Shown: positions 26,909-36,221 of the stretch, piece by piece | Layout of the letters: each line of letters starts with the position of its first letter | Position numbering within the stretch: the stretch's first letter is position 1 | Source: Marinobacter sp. F4218 | GTDB taxonomy: Bacteria > Pseudomonadota > Gammaproteobacteria > Pseudomonadales > Oleiphilaceae | Direction: 5' to 3' | Assembly (NCBI RefSeq): GCF_019443085.1 | Contig: NZ_JAHZIL010000004.1 | Span: 186,001 to 250,000, forward strand | DNA length: 64,000 nt | Notes under the pieces: model-generated | Seen by the model: the letters and a program-made list of their open reading frames with translations, nothing else | Database searches by the model: none | Told to the model about the DNA's origin: nothing | Position numbers and translations under genes: made by a program

Positions 26909-28396
26909 ATGCCGTCGAATTCAGGCCCCCAATCCGTGCACGCCTATACCAACGACGCCCTCGGCGTGGCCGACGCGACGGAACTGGCCCAGCGGGTGAA
27001 GCGAGGTGACGTGTCGGCCGAGGAACTGGCGGACGCTGCCATCGCGCGGGCCCGAAGTGTGGAGCCCCTCATCGGAGGGCTGGTCGCGGACAACTTTGAG
27101 GGGGCGATGGAAACCGCGCGGCGCCTGGACCGGCGGCAAGCGGGCACGGAATCCGGTTTTTTCTCCGGCGTGCCAACGGTGATCAAGGACAATACTGATA
27201 TCGAGGGACTGGCCACACGGCACGGCTCCAAAGCGGTGCCTGAATCAGCCGCAGCAACAACCAGCCCATTCGCCCTGCAACTGCTCGACCAGGGCTTCGT
27301 CTGTCTGGGCAAGAGCGCCCTGCCCGAGTTCGGATTTAATGCGACCACCGAACCTGCGCACCAGCCACCGTCACGGAATCCCTGGAATCTGGATTACTCC
27401 ACTGGCGCATCGTCCGGCGGCTCCGCAGCGCTGGTGGCGGCCGGTGTGGTGCCCGTAGCACACGCCAATGACGGCGGAGGATCGATTCGAATTCCAGCAG
27501 CCTGCTGTGGGCTGGTTGGCCTGAAGCCAAGCCGGGGGCGCCTGATCGACAATGACGCCGCGCGAACGCTACCGGTCAACATCCTCGTGGACAGTATTGT
27601 CAGTCGCTCGGTCCGGGATACCGCCCATTTCATGGAACAGGCCGAGCGGTATTTCCACCGGTCCTCCCTCCCGGCCCTCGGCAGCAATGAGGGACCATCC
27701 GGCAAGGCCCTGACCATCGGTCTGGTTCTGGATTCCATTAACGGGCATGCAACCGACGATGACACCCGCCGCACCGTGGAAAACACGGCCCGAAAACTGG
27801 AAAAACTCGGGCACCGGATTGTGCCGATGGAAGTACCGGTTGCGGCCTCTTTTCCGGAGGATTTTGCCCTCTACTGGGCATTCCTCGCGTTTGGCGTGAA
27901 GGCAAACGGCCGAAAGCTTATAAATCCCGGCTTTGATAAACAGCAGGTTGATGGGCTGACCAACGGTCTGGCGAGTAAATTCCGGCAGCAGTTCTACCGG
28001 TTTCCGGCGGCACTCTGGCGCCTGCATCGCTCCCACCAACACTACGCCCGGGCAATGACCAGGTTCGATGCAGTCCTGACACCGGTCCTGGGCCACACAA
28101 CGCCACCGATTGGGCATCTCAGTCCGAATGTGCCCTTTGCCACCCTGTTCGAGCGCCTGACCCGTTACGTCGGTTTTACGCCGCTGGCCAACGCAACGGG
28201 CGCACCCGCCATATCCCTGCCCATGGGGATGAGCCGGGACAATCTGCCCATTTCCGTCCAGTTCATGGGCCGGCATGGAGGCGAGCGAACCCTGCTCGAC
28301 ATCGCCTATACACTGGAAGCGGAGGCGCCGTGGCCGGCGCTCCATCAGGCGGGTGCGGGCACTCAGGCCCCGGTGACTGCCGGAACCATCCTCTGA
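26909..28396 (+). CDS. Amidase signature enzyme
   Basis: 495-aa Ser-cisSer-Lys hydrolase. The catalytic triad is readable: Lys93 in VIKDNTD, cis-Ser168 in TGASSGGSAAL and nucleophile Ser192 in NDGGGSIRIPAACC; the 24-residue spacing of the two serines is the family standard. It hydrolyses an amide of unknown nature and is too short and solitary to be GatA (no gatB/C nearby). Its last 34 bp overlap the end of the convergent diguanylate cyclase gene. Confidence 0.92.
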   Translation: MPSNSGPQSVHAYTNDALGVADATELAQRVKRGDVSAEELADAAIARARSVEPLIGGLVADNFEGAMETARRLDRRQAGTESGFFSGVPTVIKDNTDIEGLATRHGSKAVPESAAATTSPFALQLLDQGFVCLGKSALPEFGFNATTEPAHQPPSRNPWNLDYSTGASSGGSAALVAAGVVPVAHANDGGGSIRIPAACCGLVGLKPSRGRLIDNDAARTLPVNILVDSIVSRSVRDTAHFMEQAERYFHRSSLPALGSNEGPSGKALTIGLVLDSINGHATDDDTRRTVENTARKLEKLGHRIVPMEVPVAASFPEDFALYWAFLAFGVKANGRKLINPGFDKQQVDGLTNGLASKFRQQFYRFPAALWRLHRSHQHYARAMTRFDAVLTPVLGHTTPPIGHLSPNVPFATLFERLTRYVGFTPLANATGAPAISLPMGMSRDNLPISVQFMGRHGGERTLLDIAYTLEAEAPWPALHQAGAGTQAPVTAGTIL

Positions 28397-30261
28397 CCGT
28401 CGGCCTTACGAGCCACGACCCGATTCCGGCCCTGGCCCTTGGCCTCATAGAGAGCTTCGTCTGCCCAATTGAAAATATCTTTGGTTGCATCGGCTTTCAG
28501 GGGCGAGACGCTGCAGACTCCGGCACTGACCGTAAGGTGCAACACCTCACCAGAGACCCGGAACGCCGAGCCCTCGATTTCGGCACGGATACGCTCCGCC
28601 ACCCGGATGGCACCGTCGACGGGGGTGTCCGGCAGCAGAACAACAAATTCCTCGCCACCATAGCGCGCGGCGAGATCCTGGGGACGCGTCACATGCTGAC
28701 GAACGCATTGGGCCACCATCTTCAGGCAATCATCCCCGACCAGATGGCCGTAGGTGTCGTTGAATTTCTTGAAGTGATCGATATCCAGAACCAGTAGCGA
28801 CAACTGTTCCTGGTAACGAAAAGCCCGCACGACGGCGGACTGAAAGGTCCGGTCAAAATAGCCACGATTTTTCAGGCCGGTCAATGCGTCGGTGGCACTG
28901 AGCTCCAGCAACTGCTCGTTGAGGCTCTCAAGATCCCGGGTTCGCGCATGCACCCGCTCCTCCAGGAGTGTGTTGGCTTCGCGCTGCACCTGGAGCGACT
29001 TCTCCTGCGCCATTCGCGCCTTGCGCTCCTCCCTGAGCAGCCGTTGCTGGGCCTGGAAGGCGCGTTTCTTTTCCCTGTCCAGGCGGTCCGCCAGCGCAAT
29101 GGACAACAGAATCACGCCCAGTGCCGAGCCAACCTGAGTGGCATTCTCAGTCAGCAGGTTGCGGGGCAACACCGTGAATTTGCTCAGGGCCAGTACGATG
29201 CCGCCAAAGAGCATGGACACCCAGGCAAGGGTGTAATAACGGGCAGCCGGGTCTCGTCGATACCATCGGATAATGCTGAGTATCAGCATGGTCGTGCAGC
29301 CCACGAAGGCAACCAGAATGGTGGGAAGAATCAGGAGCCTGTACGGCAGCAGCAAACCACACACGGCCAGAGCACCTGCAGCCGTAATCACCGCAACGGT
29401 CCATCGGTTGAAACGCGGATGGTTTTCGCGGGTAACGTTGATAAAACGAATGCTGAACGTACCACCGAACAGCACGGCCAGGTTCAGAAACACAATGATG
29501 GACTGGTCATTCCACCACGTTGATTCGGGCCACAGGTACTGGAAGGCAACACCATGAAGACTGGCCAGAAACAGGGGCATCGCAGTGATGTAGCCCACGT
29601 AGTGCAGGAAGCTCCGTTCGCCAACCGCCATGAACACGAACAGGTTGTACAGGACCATCACCAGCACAATGCCGTAGTAGATCCCTTCAAACATGGTCCG
29701 GGACTGCTCCGCCGAGTAAAAACTGTCCCGATCCCACCAGATCAGGGGGACCTGCATGGAGCTGGTGGTTTTCACCCTCAGGAATACGCGGGTCTGCTCA
29801 CCGGCGGCCAGGTCCAGGGGCACGACGAAGTTGCGGTGGTCAATTGGCCGATCGGAAAAGGGTTGTTTGTCGCCAAGAACCAGAGGTTCAACGCCGGAGG
29901 TCATGGGATCGATGTAGATCTCGATCCGGTCAAGCACGGGGTATCCGATCTCCAGAAAGGTCTGGATCTGCTGGCGCGCCGCGTTATTGAGCGTCACCCG
30001 GAACCAGTAGATGTCCTTCGCGTAACCAAGACTGATGCTGTCACTGCCATTTCGGGTCCAGTCTGCCTCGTCAAGCGCCGTCACTGTCTCAATGCCCACA
30101 GGCGTGGCCGGCTCTTGCCAGTAATCGACGAACCTTGACAGTTCAACGCGAGTGGAGCCCGTTTCCCACGTAGCTGTATCCTGAGCGGAAACTCCGACAG
30201 ATGGCGAGGCAAGCAGAAAAAAACACAGCAAGCCGATGAATCTTTGCACAATGGGCCTCAA
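28363..30261 (-). CDS. 7TMR-DISM diguanylate cyclase
   Basis: 632-aa membrane sensor that should make cyclic di-GMP. In order: a signal peptide (to about residue 27, ...VSAQ), a periplasmic DISMED2 sensor domain (~40-185), seven membrane helices (~190-395, starting IYYGIVLVMVLYNLFVFMAVG), a coiled coil (~400-460, Glu/Arg/Gln-rich) and a GGDEF domain. The active-site motif reads RYGGEEF, catalytically competent. No clear RxxD inhibitory site is seen immediately before it. Divergent from the GGDEF-EAL gene at 30534. Confidence 0.93.
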   Translation of the reverse strand: MRPIVQRFIGLLCFFLLASPSVGVSAQDTATWETGSTRVELSRFVDYWQEPATPVGIETVTALDEADWTRNGSDSISLGYAKDIYWFRVTLNNAARQQIQTFLEIGYPVLDRIEIYIDPMTSGVEPLVLGDKQPFSDRPIDHRNFVVPLDLAAGEQTRVFLRVKTTSSMQVPLIWWDRDSFYSAEQSRTMFEGIYYGIVLVMVLYNLFVFMAVGERSFLHYVGYITAMPLFLASLHGVAFQYLWPESTWWNDQSIIVFLNLAVLFGGTFSIRFINVTRENHPRFNRWTVAVITAAGALAVCGLLLPYRLLILPTILVAFVGCTTMLILSIIRWYRRDPAARYYTLAWVSMLFGGIVLALSKFTVLPRNLLTENATQVGSALGVILLSIALADRLDREKKRAFQAQQRLLREERKARMAQEKSLQVQREANTLLEERVHARTRDLESLNEQLLELSATDALTGLKNRGYFDRTFQSAVVRAFRYQEQLSLLVLDIDHFKKFNDTYGHLVGDDCLKMVAQCVRQHVTRPQDLAARYGGEEFVVLLPDTPVDGAIRVAERIRAEIEGSAFRVSGEVLHLTVSAGVCSVSPLKADATKDIFNWADEALYEAKGQGRNRVVARKADGQRMVPAVTGA

Positions 30262-30533
30262 TGAACCACAGATTACATTTTGTTATTGTCGCCCGAGCGA
30301 TTATGGGCTAAACGGGCAGAGTTAGCCCCTTCTCGCTACCAATCGACGCAAATCGACATAAAACGGATACAAAACCCCGCTCGAACCTTGTTCAACCCAC
30401 CGCCCGTCGCAAGTAGACAGTCCCTGACTAGCCTGTCATATTTCAGTTACTGATTAGGGCTTCGTGACGCGCCAAGGCGCCTACCTGTGGTTGTTGATTC
30501 AATCGCGCAACACCAGAAGAACTTAACTCCACC

Positions 30534-32414
30534 ATGCGTGACAGTGAGATACTGGTTACCCACCACAAGGCATTAATGGAACTCAGCCACGATGCCGACT
30601 TTATCGAGCAGCCAAGACATCAAAAACTGGCAGCCCTGACCGAGCTCTGCGCCCGGCGCCTCAATGTGGAACGCGTGAGTGTGTGGTCATTCCCGCCCAA
30701 GGGCGATCGCATCAACTGCGAATGGCTCTATGATGCTTCCGCCGCGCCATGCGACAGAAGCAATTCCGGCGGGCCTCTCAGCCTGTATCAGTCCGAACAT
30801 CCTGCCTACTTTACGACCATCGGTTCCGAGCGGGTGGTTGCCGTGGAAAATGCCCAGGAGGATCCGAGAACCCGTTCATTTGCACGTAACTACCTTAGCA
30901 TTCACAACATCAACGCCATGCTCGATGCCCCCGTTTTCGACGGCGCACGGATGAGCGGTGTGATCTGCCTGGAATCCCGGCAAAACAGGCTCTGGAGCCC
31001 TCCCGACATCTCATTGGCGGTGGCCGTGGCGGACACAGTGAGCCTGATGAATACCCACGAAGCCTGGATCCGGTCCAAGCAGGCACTGGACTATGTCACC
31101 CGATTTGACTCCCTGACAGGGCTCGCCAACATGGACTCGCTCAAAGCCCGGATCAACCACCTGATCAAGAAGGTCAAAAAACGGGGTCGCGGCGCGCTGG
31201 CACTGATCTGGATTGATATCGATCGGCTCAAAATCATCAATGATGGCCTCGGGCCCCAGGCAGGCGACCAGGTGATCGCAGAAATCGGTCGCCGGCTCAA
31301 CGACCTGCAGCTCACGGGCAAGGATTACCTGGCCCGGATAGGCGGGGATGAGTTTGCCGTGGTTATTCGGAACAAGACCCTGCCCGCGCTGTTGGACAGC
31401 GCAGCCGAGCTCATCCAGCAACGAATCCGGTCACCCATTCGCGTCGATGGACAGGACCTCACCATCACCGCGAGCCTCGGGATCAGTCACTACCCCGGCG
31501 ACTGTGAAGGCGGGGAAGAACTGCTGCGCAGTGCCGAAGCGGCGATGTATCACACCAAGTACCGGGGCCGGGGCCAGTCCACCCAGTACGATTCGGAAAT
31601 TCAGATGACAGCCCGTTCCCGGTTCGCTGTCGAAAGTGAATTGAAGCTGGCGATGGAAAATGGTGGCCTCGACGTTTTCTATCAACCGATTATGGACAGC
31701 ACGGGAACCCGGATCGAGAGCGCAGAAGCGCTGGTCCGATGGAACCACCCTGACCGGGGCTGGCTTTCCCCCATCGAGTTTCTTGATGTGGCCCGCAGTG
31801 CCGGCCTGATGTTTCGCCTCGGTGAATGCGTCATAGAGAGGGTCTGTGACGACTGGCGCGCATGCCGGGCCAAAGGTATCAATCTGGCCACGATCTCGGT
31901 CAACCTTGCTCCGGAACAGGTCATGGTGACCAACTTACCGAGTCTCATACGCGACGTATGCGGCAGTCACTCGATGCCCGTCAGCGCGCTGCAGTTCGAA
32001 GTGACCGAGGACGCCCTTCAGGGTGAACTGCGGGTATTGAGCAGGGTCCTGGAGGATCTTGTTGATTCCGGTGCCATGCTGGCGATTGATGACTTCGGTA
32101 CCGGTTACTCTTCCCTGGCCCGGCTCAAGAGTCTTCCGTTTTCACGAATTAAAATTGATCGTTCTTTTATCAAGCACTTACCGGACGATGACAACGACCG
32201 GGCCATCACCCTCTCGACGATAGGCCTGGCCCGGGGACTGGGGCTCTCCATCGTTGCCGAGGGGGTGGAGACACAGGCCCACGAACGCTGGCTGTTCGAA
32301 AACCATTGCGATTACCTCCAGGGGTTTCGCTACAGCATGCCACTTCCCATCGGAGAGCTTACCCGCCGCTTCTATGGGACCGACCGACTCGTCGCGAGTC
32401 AATTGCGGCACTGA
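30534..32414 (+). CDS. GAF-GGDEF-EAL cyclic di-GMP protein
   Basis: 626-aa cytoplasmic protein with a GAF domain (~15-175), GGDEF (~185-350, motif RIGGDEFAVV) and EAL (~365-615). EAL hallmarks are present: AEALVRWNH, the Asn in SVNLAPEQ, VTEDAL, IDDFGTGYSSL, IKIDRSF and EGVET. Both domains therefore keep their catalytic motifs, so synthesis and hydrolysis are both possible, with the GAF domain as input. Divergent from another diguanylate cyclase, 272 bp apart. Its last 16 bp overlap the convergent pseudouridine synthase gene. Confidence 0.93.
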   Translation: MRDSEILVTHHKALMELSHDADFIEQPRHQKLAALTELCARRLNVERVSVWSFPPKGDRINCEWLYDASAAPCDRSNSGGPLSLYQSEHPAYFTTIGSERVVAVENAQEDPRTRSFARNYLSIHNINAMLDAPVFDGARMSGVICLESRQNRLWSPPDISLAVAVADTVSLMNTHEAWIRSKQALDYVTRFDSLTGLANMDSLKARINHLIKKVKKRGRGALALIWIDIDRLKIINDGLGPQAGDQVIAEIGRRLNDLQLTGKDYLARIGGDEFAVVIRNKTLPALLDSAAELIQQRIRSPIRVDGQDLTITASLGISHYPGDCEGGEELLRSAEAAMYHTKYRGRGQSTQYDSEIQMTARSRFAVESELKLAMENGGLDVFYQPIMDSTGTRIESAEALVRWNHPDRGWLSPIEFLDVARSAGLMFRLGECVIERVCDDWRACRAKGINLATISVNLAPEQVMVTNLPSLIRDVCGSHSMPVSALQFEVTEDALQGELRVLSRVLEDLVDSGAMLAIDDFGTGYSSLARLKSLPFSRIKIDRSFIKHLPDDDNDRAITLSTIGLARGLGLSIVAEGVETQAHERWLFENHCDYLQGFRYSMPLPIGELTRRFYGTDRLVASQLRH

Positions 32415-33118
32415 AAAACTGACAAAACCTGCTGGAAGCTGGACTCTGGTTCGGCCTGAATAGCAATGGCCGCTCCAGTGTCCGGGTGCGCAAACTCGAT
32501 TCGCGTGGCCGCCAGCATCAACCGCCCCTCCCCGAATCGCTCTGCAAAATACCGGTTGTGCCGGCCACGACCGTGGTTCGCGTCACCGATGATGGGATGA
32601 CTGATGTGTTTCATATGGCGGCGCAGCTGGTGCTTTCGGCCGGTTTCCGGATATAGCTCGACAAGGGCATAGCGGCTGGTGGCATACCTCTCGATTGCCA
32701 CCGGAATTTCCGTCCTCGCCAACGTCCGGAAGCGGGTGCGGGCCTCCCTGACCGGCTGTTCCACCCCTTTCAGGCGCCGGTCCTCGGGCTCTTCCCGGAG
32801 CGGGTGATCAATCACGCCATTGTCGGCGGGCCACCCACGGACCATGGCCCGGTAGGTTTTGCTCACCTCCCCCGACATCATCGCCTGCCCCAGCTTACGG
32901 GCGGCTTCCCGATCTCTGGCGAACACCAGCACCCCGGAGGTGGGGCGATCCAGCCTATGCACCGGGTAAACATGGTCGCCGTCATTAAGTGCCCGGGCAT
33001 ACTGCAGGGCAAACTCGGTTTCGTGCCGGTCGATGGGACTGCGATGTACCAGAAGGCCGGCAGGTTTGTGCACCACAAGCAACGCCTCGTCCCGGTACAG
33101 CAACGCCAGAGGATTCAT
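32399..33118 (-). CDS. truC: RluA-family pseudouridine synthase, TruC type
   Basis: 239-aa enzyme converting uridine to pseudouridine; TruC modifies U65 of some tRNAs. The catalytic Asp is in YPVHRLDRPTSGVLVF, with the family motifs VVHKPAGLLVH near the N terminus and PETGRKHQLRRHMKHI. No S4 domain precedes it, as expected for TruC. The ATG at 33118 overlaps the RND pump stop codon (ATGA), implying translational coupling; the frame is open to 33151 without a better start. Confidence 0.85.
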   Translation of the reverse strand: MNPLALLYRDEALLVVHKPAGLLVHRSPIDRHETEFALQYARALNDGDHVYPVHRLDRPTSGVLVFARDREAARKLGQAMMSGEVSKTYRAMVRGWPADNGVIDHPLREEPEDRRLKGVEQPVREARTRFRTLARTEIPVAIERYATSRYALVELYPETGRKHQLRRHMKHISHPIIGDANHGRGRHNRYFAERFGEGRLMLAATRIEFAHPDTGAAIAIQAEPESSFQQVLSVFQCRN

Positions 33119-36100
33119 GAACCGTCCCGAAGCGACCGTTGACGGATCCAAACCCTCGCGCTCCTTACACGGGCGCCTGCATTCTCACCAAGCACCAATA
33201 GAGCCGGGGTCAGCAACAGGGTCAGAATCGTTGCGAAGGCCAGCCCCCCCGCGATGGCACTGGACAACTGAGTCCACCACTGGGTAGAGGGAGCGCCCAG
33301 CCCCAGTGACGGCGTCAGCAGATCCACGTTGACACCGAGCACCATGGGCATCAGCCCCAGAATGGTTGTGATGGCGGTCAGCAGCACTGGCCGCAGGCGC
33401 AGGCAGCCGGTCTCAAGGGCAGCCTCGAAGGCCTCAAGCCCCTCTCTGCGCATCTGGTTATAAGTGTCGATGAGGATGATGTTGTTGTTCACCACGATAC
33501 CGGCCAGCGCAATGATGCCCATCCCCACCATGACGATGCCAAAAGACTGACCATTCAGCAGCAGGCCAAGCAGTACGCCGGCGGTGGACAGGAGTATCGC
33601 GGACAGAATCAGGAAGGTCTGGTACAGGGAATTGAACTGGGTCACCAGAATCAGCAGCATCATGGCCAGCGCGACCAGAAAGGCGCTGGCCAGAAAATTC
33701 GAGGCCTGCTGCTGGTCTTCGTTCTCGCCGGCGAATTTTACCGATACCCCTTCCGGCGGCTCCGGCATGTCGGCCTGCAGGCTGTTAAGCAGTTCATCCA
33801 CCCGACGGCCCGGGGCCAGCTCGGACTTGATGGTTACCGTGCGCTGGCCATCAACGCGAACAATGCTGTTGGTTTTATCGCCGGGTTCCAGATCGACAAA
33901 CTGCGACAGCGGCACCTGACCACGGGAGGTGTTAATGGTCTGCCGCTGGAGGTGATCCAGTTCGCGCCAGTTATTGGGCACACGCACGGCGATGTCCACT
34001 TCATCCCGCACATCTTCCGGACGGTAAGTGGCCAGAACCAGTCCATTGGTCACCAGGCGGACCGCACTGCCCACACTCAGCACGTCGGTCGAGAACCGGG
34101 CCGCCGCCTCGCGATCGACCTCCAGCCGCCATTCGATGCCGGGCAGGCTCCGGTCGTCCTCGATATCGACAAAACCGCCCATGGCGCCCATGCGGTCCTC
34201 AATCTGGTCCACGTACGCATTCAACTCGCTGCTGTCGCGGCTGCTGACCTGAAGTTCGATGGGCTTGCCTTCAGCCGGCCCACCTTCCTGCTCGCGGAAT
34301 TCCAGCTGCACCCCCGGGATATCCTCCGTCCGTTTCCGGAAATCCTCGAGGATGGCGCTTGCCGGTCGACGGCTGTACCAGTCGGTAAACTGGAACTGCA
34401 GCACCCCGATGACATCAGGCGCCATCCGGTTGCCGGCACTGATCATGGACCGTGCATAGAGTGCATTGACCTCGGGCATCCCCCGAAGCCGCTGCTCCAC
34501 CTCACGGACGATCGAGTCCCGCTCCCGGATGGACAGGTCGCCCCGGGCCCGTACCTGGACCTGGGCCGAATCGGGCTCCACGCTCGGGAAGAACTCCACC
34601 CCGAAATTGAACCTGGCGTACGCCGCGTAGATCACCACGATGATGCCGAGCACACCCAGCAACGTCGTCCCCGGCCTTTTCAGTAGCGCGGACAACAGGC
34701 GCCGATAGTGCTTCATCATCGCCCCCGCCCCATGGTGCTCACGGGCGCGGCGACCGCCGCTGACTCCACCCAGTACCGGCAAAAATACCAGCGCCATGGC
34801 CAGGGATGCCGCCAGACAGATGATCACCGTCAGCGGCAGGAACTTCATGAACTCCCCGACCACGCCGGGCCAGAACAGCAACGGCACGAAAACCGCCAGG
34901 GTGGTGGCGGTCGACGCGATAATTGGCCACGCCATCCGGCTGGCCGCCTCGGCCCAGGCGGAGCGCACGGTCTGTCCTTCCGAGAGATTACGGTCCGCCA
35001 GTTCCGAGACCACGATCGCGCCATCCACCAGCATGCCGGCCACCAGGATCAGACTGAACAGGACCACAATATTGAGCGTCAGTCCCAGCCCCCAGATCAC
35101 CAGGATGCCGGTCAGGAAGGCACCCGGGATCGTCAGCCCGACGAGCAGCGCAGAGCGGGGACCCATGGCCGCGATCACCACAATGATCACCAGCACGATG
35201 GCCGTCAGGACGTTGTTCAGGAGGTCACTGAGGATGTCCCGAACCTCGTCCGACTGATCCATGATGTAACGCACTTCCAGTGTGTCCGGAAGCTGGGGCC
35301 GCGCCTGCTCGACCAGCTCCCGGACCTGGGCCACGGTTTCAATGATGTTGGCGCCGGTCCGCTTTGAGACTTCCAGAACCAGCGCGGGCTCGCCGTTGAT
35401 TCGGGCAAAGCCGGTGGGATCCTTGAAGGTGCGCTGCAACATGGCCACATCGCCAAAGGTCACGACGGTGTCGCCGTCGACCTTGACCGGCATGGACATG
35501 ACATCCTCGATGGTTTCAATCACGCCCGGCACTTTCAATGCCATGCGGCCATTGCCGGTATCCAGTGAGCCTGCCGCCACCAGCTGGTTATTACGGGTTA
35601 CCAGGGCGGCCAACTGGTCAAAGTCGATGCCATAGCTTTCCAGCACCTGGGGATCGACCACCACCTCGAGAAGATCCTCCCGGTCGCCGCCGATTTCCAC
35701 TTCCAGCACTTCCGGGATCGCCTCGATCGCATCCTGCAGCGCCCGTGCGACGGTAATCAGTTCCCGCTCGGACAAAGGGCCTGAAAGCCCAACCGACAGG
35801 ACCGGAAACAGGGACACATTGATTTCATTGACCCGGGGTTCATCCGCCTCTTCCGGCAGCTTGCTGCGCGCAGTGTCCACTTTCTCACGGACATCCTGCA
35901 GGGCCTTGTCGGAATCGAAGCCGGCATCGAATTCCAGCATCACCGACGCGGAACCCTCCGAGGCCCTGCCACGCATTTCCTTCACCCCCTCAAGGGACCG
36001 GAGTTCCTGCTCCATGGGACGCACCAACAGGCGTTCGGCATCCTCCGGACTGATGCCGTCCAGGGTCATGGACACATAGATGATGGGGATGGTGATGTCC

Positions 36101-36216
36101 GGATTGGCTTCCTTGGGGATCGTCTGGAACGCGGCGATGCCGCCCAGAATCAGAAACAGCAGCGTCAGCAGCGTGGTGCGGCTGCGGTCCATGGCGGCAA
36201 AGATCAGCGTTCGCAT
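33115..36216 (-). CDS. RND efflux pump inner-membrane subunit
   Basis: 1033-aa proton-driven efflux transporter of the AcrB/HAE family. Twelve membrane segments are expected and the pattern is visible (TLLTLLFLILGGIAAF at the start; AIVLVIIVVIAAMGPRSALLVGL; GMLVDGAIVVSELADRN in TM4 with the proton-relay Asp; GIIALAGIVVNNNIILIDTYN in TM10). Large periplasmic loops follow TM1 and TM7. Located 5 bp after the adaptor gene, so they form one operon. No outer-membrane TolC-type gene is adjacent, so a shared channel is presumably used. Substrate unknown. Confidence 0.94.
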   Translation of the reverse strand: MRTLIFAAMDRSRTTLLTLLFLILGGIAAFQTIPKEANPDITIPIIYVSMTLDGISPEDAERLLVRPMEQELRSLEGVKEMRGRASEGSASVMLEFDAGFDSDKALQDVREKVDTARSKLPEEADEPRVNEINVSLFPVLSVGLSGPLSERELITVARALQDAIEAIPEVLEVEIGGDREDLLEVVVDPQVLESYGIDFDQLAALVTRNNQLVAAGSLDTGNGRMALKVPGVIETIEDVMSMPVKVDGDTVVTFGDVAMLQRTFKDPTGFARINGEPALVLEVSKRTGANIIETVAQVRELVEQARPQLPDTLEVRYIMDQSDEVRDILSDLLNNVLTAIVLVIIVVIAAMGPRSALLVGLTIPGAFLTGILVIWGLGLTLNIVVLFSLILVAGMLVDGAIVVSELADRNLSEGQTVRSAWAEAASRMAWPIIASTATTLAVFVPLLFWPGVVGEFMKFLPLTVIICLAASLAMALVFLPVLGGVSGGRRAREHHGAGAMMKHYRRLLSALLKRPGTTLLGVLGIIVVIYAAYARFNFGVEFFPSVEPDSAQVQVRARGDLSIRERDSIVREVEQRLRGMPEVNALYARSMISAGNRMAPDVIGVLQFQFTDWYSRRPASAILEDFRKRTEDIPGVQLEFREQEGGPAEGKPIELQVSSRDSSELNAYVDQIEDRMGAMGGFVDIEDDRSLPGIEWRLEVDREAAARFSTDVLSVGSAVRLVTNGLVLATYRPEDVRDEVDIAVRVPNNWRELDHLQRQTINTSRGQVPLSQFVDLEPGDKTNSIVRVDGQRTVTIKSELAPGRRVDELLNSLQADMPEPPEGVSVKFAGENEDQQQASNFLASAFLVALAMMLLILVTQFNSLYQTFLILSAILLSTAGVLLGLLLNGQSFGIVMVGMGIIALAGIVVNNNIILIDTYNQMRREGLEAFEAALETGCLRLRPVLLTAITTILGLMPMVLGVNVDLLTPSLGLGAPSTQWWTQLSSAIAGGLAFATILTLLLTPALLVLGENAGARVRSARVWIRQRSLRDGS

Positions 36217-36221
36217 TCGGC

